Assembly (NCBI GenBank): GCA_009665115.1
Contig: WJXE01000099.1
Span: forward strand, 1-9,275
Length of the DNA stretch: 9,275 nt
Origin: Nitrosopumilales archaeon
Lineage (GTDB): Archaea; Thermoproteota; Nitrososphaeria; Nitrososphaerales; Nitrososphaeraceae
Reading direction: 5' to 3'
Each line of letters starts with the position of its first letter. The first letter of the stretch is position 1. Positions 6,027 through 9,275 of the stretch are shown one piece after another. The position numbers and the translations under genes were made by a program. The notes under the pieces were generated by a model that did not search any database, was not told the DNA's origin, and saw only the letters and a program-made list of their open reading frames with translations.

Positions 6027-6968
6027 GTGAGGGTAAAGGAGTATGTCGAAGTTTCAAAGCCCCGCATAGTTGTAGTTTTAGTAATCACAGCTGTTACTTC
6101 TTTACTTGCCGGTAGCAGGTTTGACAATACGTCAGGATGGCACGTAACTGCATGGCAATTAGGCTTCTTGGCCTTGGCTGGCGCTCTATCGTCGATGGGC
6201 TCCAGTGCTCTTAACCACTACTATGACAGGGATATCGATAAAATAATGTATAGGACATCCAGCAGACCAATTCCCTCCGGTCGGTTGTCTCCTAGGAACG
6301 TCATGGTTTATGGTTTGGTAATGAGCATTCTGTCGGTCATATTGGCGTGGATTACATTGAATCCCGTTGCGACGAGCATGATTGCCCTCGGAATATTTTT
6401 TTATGTTATGGTTTATACTGTATGGCTTAAACGCTACAACGCGGCAAATATTGTCATAGGGGGATTCGCAGGGAGCGCCGCATCTATGGCCGGTTGGGCC
6501 GCCGCTACCGGATCAATTAATTTGCTCGGTTTTCTTGTCGGATGGTTGGTGTTTATGTGGACTCCGTCTCATTTTTGGTGTCTAGCGATAAAAGCACGAG
6601 AGGAATATGCGAGCGTTCGGCTCCCAATGCTGCCTGTTCTAATTGGAAATGAGAAGACGTCCAGCTACATTTTCGTAAATACCGCTATATTACTCCCGTA
6701 CTCTCTGGCGCTTTATTTTTTCGGGCTGGGTCTTCTATATACCGCTGTCGCAGCTATCTCGGGTTCGCTGATGCTAATTTATCATTATAAACTGACAAAA
6801 AATCCTAGTCCAGACCATATATTTCTAGGTCAAGCAACGTCTTGTCTAACTCGGCTTCAGTTATGGGTACTCCATCCTTGGTCAAAGCATTCATTAATTC
6901 GGAATCAGTCATGTTACCAGCATGTTTTATTTTCTCGTAAATTAGATTACGCAAAGGGTAATTCATAA
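6027..6968 (+). CDS. ctaB: Protoheme IX farnesyltransferase (heme O synthase), with atypical C-terminus
   Basis: This UbiA-family integral membrane prenyltransferase adds a farnesyl group to heme B to make heme O, a step toward heme A for terminal oxidases. Start GTG 6027 follows an in-frame stop at 6012-6014 and gives the usual N-terminus (EYVEVSKPRI). The first prenyl-diphosphate/Mg motif is N63-HYYD-R-D-I-D71 followed by RTSSRP (76-81). The second is the REEYASVRLPMLPV region (191-204), matching the CtaB consensus. About eight TM helices can be placed between residues 13 and 254. After KNPSPDH (258-264) the family normally continues into a last TM helix (S-x-PYL-type). Here the final ~49 residues are hydrophilic, with scattered Cys, Trp and His, and no other + frame restores that helix. 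The tail is antisense to a - strand winged-helix ORF, so it looks like a replaced 3' end. Enzyme identity is secure; activity of this truncated form is uncertain. Confidence 0.9.
   Translation: MRVKEYVEVSKPRIVVVLVITAVTSLLAGSRFDNTSGWHVTAWQLGFLALAGALSSMGSSALNHYYDRDIDKIMYRTSSRPIPSGRLSPRNVMVYGLVMSILSVILAWITLNPVATSMIALGIFFYVMVYTVWLKRYNAANIVIGGFAGSAASMAGWAAATGSINLLGFLVGWLVFMWTPSHFWCLAIKAREEYASVRLPMLPVLIGNEKTSSYIFVNTAILLPYSLALYFFGLGLLYTAVAAISGSLMLIYHYKLTKNPSPDHIFLGQATSCLTRLQLWVLHPWSKHSLIRNQSCYQHVLFSRKLDYAKGNS
6805..6966 (-). CDS. Small winged-helix protein, apparently C-terminally truncated and antisense to the ctaB 3' end
   Basis: Reading the - strand from ATG 6966 gives 53 residues ending at TAG 6807-6805. 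The order is an N-terminal helix (3-15), KHAGNMTDSELMNALTK (helix-turn-helix, 14-30), then TEAELDKTLLDLEIYGL (36-52), the recognition-helix pattern of small archaeal wHTH proteins. In such proteins, as I recall them, a beta wing follows the EI-x-GL motif, typically with a tryptophan and basic residues. Here the frame stops one residue after GL. The protein sequence is far more gene-like than the overlapping ctaB tail, so the true coding strand for 6820-6966 is probably the minus strand. It lies downstream of CDC48 in the same direction. A TATA-like GATATAC lies about 35 nt before the ATG. It may be a remnant (pseudogene) rather than a functional protein. Confidence 0.5.
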   Translation of the reverse strand: MNYPLRNLIYEKIKHAGNMTDSELMNALTKDGVPITEAELDKTLLDLEIYGLD

Positions 6969-6997
6969 TGCCGCCTCTGAATTTGGGAGAGTTAGCA

Positions 6998-7004
6998 GTA
7001 TATC
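6998..7004 (-). promoter_or_regulatory. TATA-like element for the small wHTH ORF
   Basis: On the - strand the sequence reads GATATAC, centred about 35 nt before ATG 6966. It would start a transcript with a leader of roughly 10 nt. A second TATA-like site (7008-7014) is close by, so the exact box is uncertain. Confidence 0.3.
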
Positions 7005-7022
7005 AATGTATATCCAAACTGT

Positions 7023-7035
7023 ATGAACTGTTCAT
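7023..7035. repeat. 13-bp inverted repeat ATGAAC-T-GTTCAT
   Basis: There are six perfectly paired bases on each side of a single central T, in the 121-nt spacer between the CDC48 stop codon and the small wHTH start. It could be an operator for the wHTH ORF, since it lies just upstream of that ORF's TATA-like elements. No T-tract follows on either strand, so it is unlikely to be a terminator. Confidence 0.35.
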
Positions 7036-7089
7036 GTTATGGGGCTACCGGGCAATTAAATTGGGATCTAATGTGCTTTATAATAATCC

Positions 7090-9275
7090 CTATCCGTAGA
7101 ACGCTTTGTCTATTTGTTTGGGCATCGAATACGTAATGCTCTTCTTCATTGACTCATACCAGTCTTCAACATCTTTAGTTATCGACGGCTTTACCAGATG
7201 CAAAGCGCTCCCAAAGTCAGTGTTAGTGATGATATCTGATTTGCTTCTCATTGCATTCACCGCTGCTTCTCTGCAGAGGGCACCGAGATCAGCACCGCTG
7301 AAGCCTTTTGTAGATTGAGATATATTCTCCATGCTAACATCATTTGCAAGTGGCATTGAAGCAGTCAAAATTTTCATTATTTCGAGTCGTGCCTTCTCAT
7401 CCGGTGCTCCAATGAACAATATCAGGTCTAATCTTCCAGGTCTCAGAAGTGACGTGTCTATTAGATCGGGCCTATTTGTAATTCCGATTACTATAACGCC
7501 TGCACTCCCTGAATCGTCCATCTCTGTCAGAAGCTGGGACAATACCCTCTCATTACCTGATAAATCATCCCCACCTCGGGGTCTAGCGAGCGAATCCAGC
7601 TCATCAAAAACTACTACACAAGGCGAGGAAGCTTTTGCTTTCCTAAATATTTCACGGACTGCTTTTTCTGATTCTCCAACCCACTTAGACAATACTTCAG
7701 GACCCCTCACCATTATTATGTTCGCGCTGCTCTCGGTTGCCAAGGCCCTTGCAATTAAGCTCTTACCGCAGCCAGGAGCGCCAAATAATAAGGCTCCCCT
7801 AGGAGGTTTGACGCCCATCTTGATGAACTTTTCCGGTTCTTTAATGGCAGCAATGAGGTTATAATATAGGGTACGTTTGGCGTCATATAGTCCGCCTACG
7901 TCCTCCCACCTGACTGCTGCAGCCTCTACGTAAAATTCTCTCATTGCTGTTGGAATGATCTCTTTCATTCCGTCTCTGAAATCTTTATTCCTGATATCCA
8001 TTATCTCCAACGCGCTTGGCGAGACTTTCTCTTCTTCTAAGTCTATCTCCGGTAAGTAGCGCCTCAACGCTTTCATGGCAGCTTCTCTACAGAGGGCCTT
8101 TATATCTGCACCAGTATACCCATGAAGCTCCTTTGCCAAAGCCGGAAGGTCGATATCTTGGGAAAGCGGCATTCCTCTTGTGTGAATTTGAAGTATTTCT
8201 AGTCTGCCTACCACATTGGGTACTCCTACTTCGATCTCTCTATCAAATCTACCTGGACGCCTCAACGCAGGATCTATACTTTCGGGTCTATTTGTAGCAC
8301 CTAATACTATTACATTACCACGTTCAGACATACCATCCATTAAGGAAAGCAATTGTGCCACTACTCTTTTCTCGACGTCGCCAAATGCCTCCTCTCTCTT
8401 TGGGGCGATGGCGTCGATTTCATCGATAAAAACAATGCTTGGTGACGCATCTTTTGCTTCTTTAAAAATGTCTCGTAGCCTCGCTTCCGTTTCACCATAA
8501 TACTTGTTTACAATTTCGGGGCCATTGATAATAAAGAAATTCGCTTCGGATTCCGAAGCCAGTGCCTTAGCAATCAGAGTTTTCCCACAGCCAGGAGAAC
8601 CGTACATCAGTATTCCGTTATGAGGTTCAATACCTAGTCTTGCAAATATCTCCGGTTGTCGCAAAGGCAGTTCGACAATTTCTCGGAGACGCTTGATTTG
8701 TTCTGTTAGACCGCCAACCTCTTCATAAGTCACTCGCGGCTTCTTATCAAGAGAACTCTCAGCCAGTATATTCAGCTTCGTGGATCTTTCAATCTTGACA
8801 ATAGATCTCGGTGTTATCTTATCTATACGAAAATCCATAGGATTCCCCAGAATTACTACAGATATCTCGTCTCCCTCAGTTACGGGGAAGCCTCTGAGTC
8901 TATTCTTTACAAATTCACAGAATTCCCTATCAAAAGAAACAGTACTGCTCCCGAGAGGCATCAGACCTACCGCTTTTGCAGATTTTGATTTTGCCTTGTG
9001 TACTGACAATAGATCATTCAAAGCCACTCCTGCATTCTTTCTCGTCTGACCGTCGATCCTGATAATATCACTCTCGCTCTCCTCCTGATCGCTGGGCCAA
9101 GCCGTCACAGCGGTCTTACGTTTGCCTGCTAATTCTATGACTTCACCGGGTTCAATGCCCATTCTGCGCATCGAATTCGAATCAATACGCGCCCTGCGTT
9201 TTCCTAAATCACGGTGTTTAGCTTCTAAGACTCGAAGGTGTAATTTTGGGGAAGACTCGTCACTTGCATCGTTCC
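7090..9275 (-). CDS. cdc48: CDC48/VAT-family AAA+ ATPase (p97 homologue), 5' end beyond the window
   Basis: This hexameric double-ring unfoldase extracts and unfolds proteins, often for the 20S proteasome. The frame stays open on the - strand from 9171 to the window edge, adding about 34 residues (LRVLEAKHRDLGKRRARID...) typical of the CDC48 N-terminal double-psi barrel. The ATG at 9171 is therefore internal and the gene is 5' partial. Counting from 9171: the N-domain ends near 130. Ring D1 has Walker A GSPGCGKT (191-198), Walker B IVFIDEID (246-253), sensor GATNRP (291-296) and finger RRPGRFDR (304-311). Ring D2 has Walker A GAPGCGKS (464-471), Walker B VVVFDELD (519-526), ITNRPD (564-569) and LRPGR (576-580). 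Both rings look intact. The protein ends Phe-Tyr-Gly, a HbYX motif that in archaeal Cdc48 and PAN docks to and opens the 20S proteasome. It is convergent with ctaB. Confidence 0.95.
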   Translation of the reverse strand, partial: NDASDESSPKLHLRVLEAKHRDLGKRRARIDSNSMRRMGIEPGEVIELAGKRKTAVTAWPSDQEESESDIIRIDGQTRKNAGVALNDLLSVHKAKSKSAKAVGLMPLGSSTVSFDREFCEFVKNRLRGFPVTEGDEISVVILGNPMDFRIDKITPRSIVKIERSTKLNILAESSLDKKPRVTYEEVGGLTEQIKRLREIVELPLRQPEIFARLGIEPHNGILMYGSPGCGKTLIAKALASESEANFFIINGPEIVNKYYGETEARLRDIFKEAKDASPSIVFIDEIDAIAPKREEAFGDVEKRVVAQLLSLMDGMSERGNVIVLGATNRPESIDPALRRPGRFDREIEVGVPNVVGRLEILQIHTRGMPLSQDIDLPALAKELHGYTGADIKALCREAAMKALRRYLPEIDLEEEKVSPSALEIMDIRNKDFRDGMKEIIPTAMREFYVEAAAVRWEDVGGLYDAKRTLYYNLIAAIKEPEKFIKMGVKPPRGALLFGAPGCGKSLIARALATESSANIIMVRGPEVLSKWVGESEKAVREIFRKAKASSPCVVVFDELDSLARPRGGDDLSGNERVLSQLLTEMDDSGSAGVIVIGITNRPDLIDTSLLRPGRLDLILFIGAPDEKARLEIMKILTASMPLANDVSMENISQSTKGFSGADLGALCREAAVNAMRSKSDIITNTDFGSALHLVKPSITKDVEDWYESMKKSITYSMPKQIDKAFYG

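Noticed and set aside
5936..6115. 59-codon + strand ORF overlapping the ctaB start in another frame
   Set aside because: Its second half is out-of-frame ctaB coding sequence and its first half has no recognisable domain. It is best explained as a shadow.
7331..7864. 177-codon + strand open frame, and other + strand frames across 7106-9049
   Set aside because: All are antisense to the well-supported CDC48 coding region and encode low-complexity Ser/Leu-rich sequence without domains.
7255..8100. Near-identical stretches around 7264-7283 and 8079-8098 (cttctctgcagagggc / cttctctacagagggc)
   Set aside because: Not a DNA repeat element. Both encode the conserved LCREAA segment of the two tandem AAA+ rings.

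Overview
The window looks like chromosomal DNA of an archaeon, most likely a Nitrososphaerota (Thaumarchaeota) member of the soil ammonia-oxidiser type. Grounds: a two-ring CDC48/VAT AAA+ ATPase, a heme O synthase (ctaB), a processive family 2 glycosyltransferase of a kind common in that phylum, small winged-helix and zinc-finger proteins, and archaeal TATA-type promoters placed so close to the start codons that several transcripts should be leaderless. By eye the DNA is moderately AT-rich. The lineage call is an inference from gene content. There is no rRNA, tRNA, CRISPR array or recognisable insertion sequence.

Layout on the + strand, left to right. (1) 1-156: a hairpin with T-tracts, then a TATA box. 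(2) 178-2346: a membrane glycosyltransferase fused to a C-terminal two-TM, sensor-like module. (3) 2347-2656: a 310-base spacer with two stem-loops, two TATA boxes and a perfect 12-bp palindrome. (4) 2657-5824: four co-directional genes of unknown function. These are a protein with a winged helix at each end, an ORC/Cdc6-like AAA+ ATPase overlapping it by 4 bp, a small CxxC/CxxH zinc-finger protein, and a 159-residue protein without a recognised family. (5) 6027-6968: ctaB.

On the - strand, transcribed towards ctaB: a CDC48 gene (stop at 7090; 5' end beyond the right edge), then a 53-codon winged-helix ORF (6966 down to 6805). This ORF lies entirely antisense to the ctaB 3' end. Both convergent reading frames appear to lose their expected C-termini at the same place, near 6808-6820, which suggests a deletion or recombination junction.

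How the genes fit together: the wHTH/ATPase pair is translationally coupled and is the best candidate for an undescribed nucleic-acid-acting system. The zinc-finger gene and the 159-aa gene follow, each apparently with its own leaderless promoter. CDC48 ends in a HbYX tail (Phe-Tyr-Gly), the known docking signal for the 20S proteasome gate. The glycosyltransferase and ctaB are surface-polysaccharide and respiratory housekeeping functions with no evident link to the cluster.
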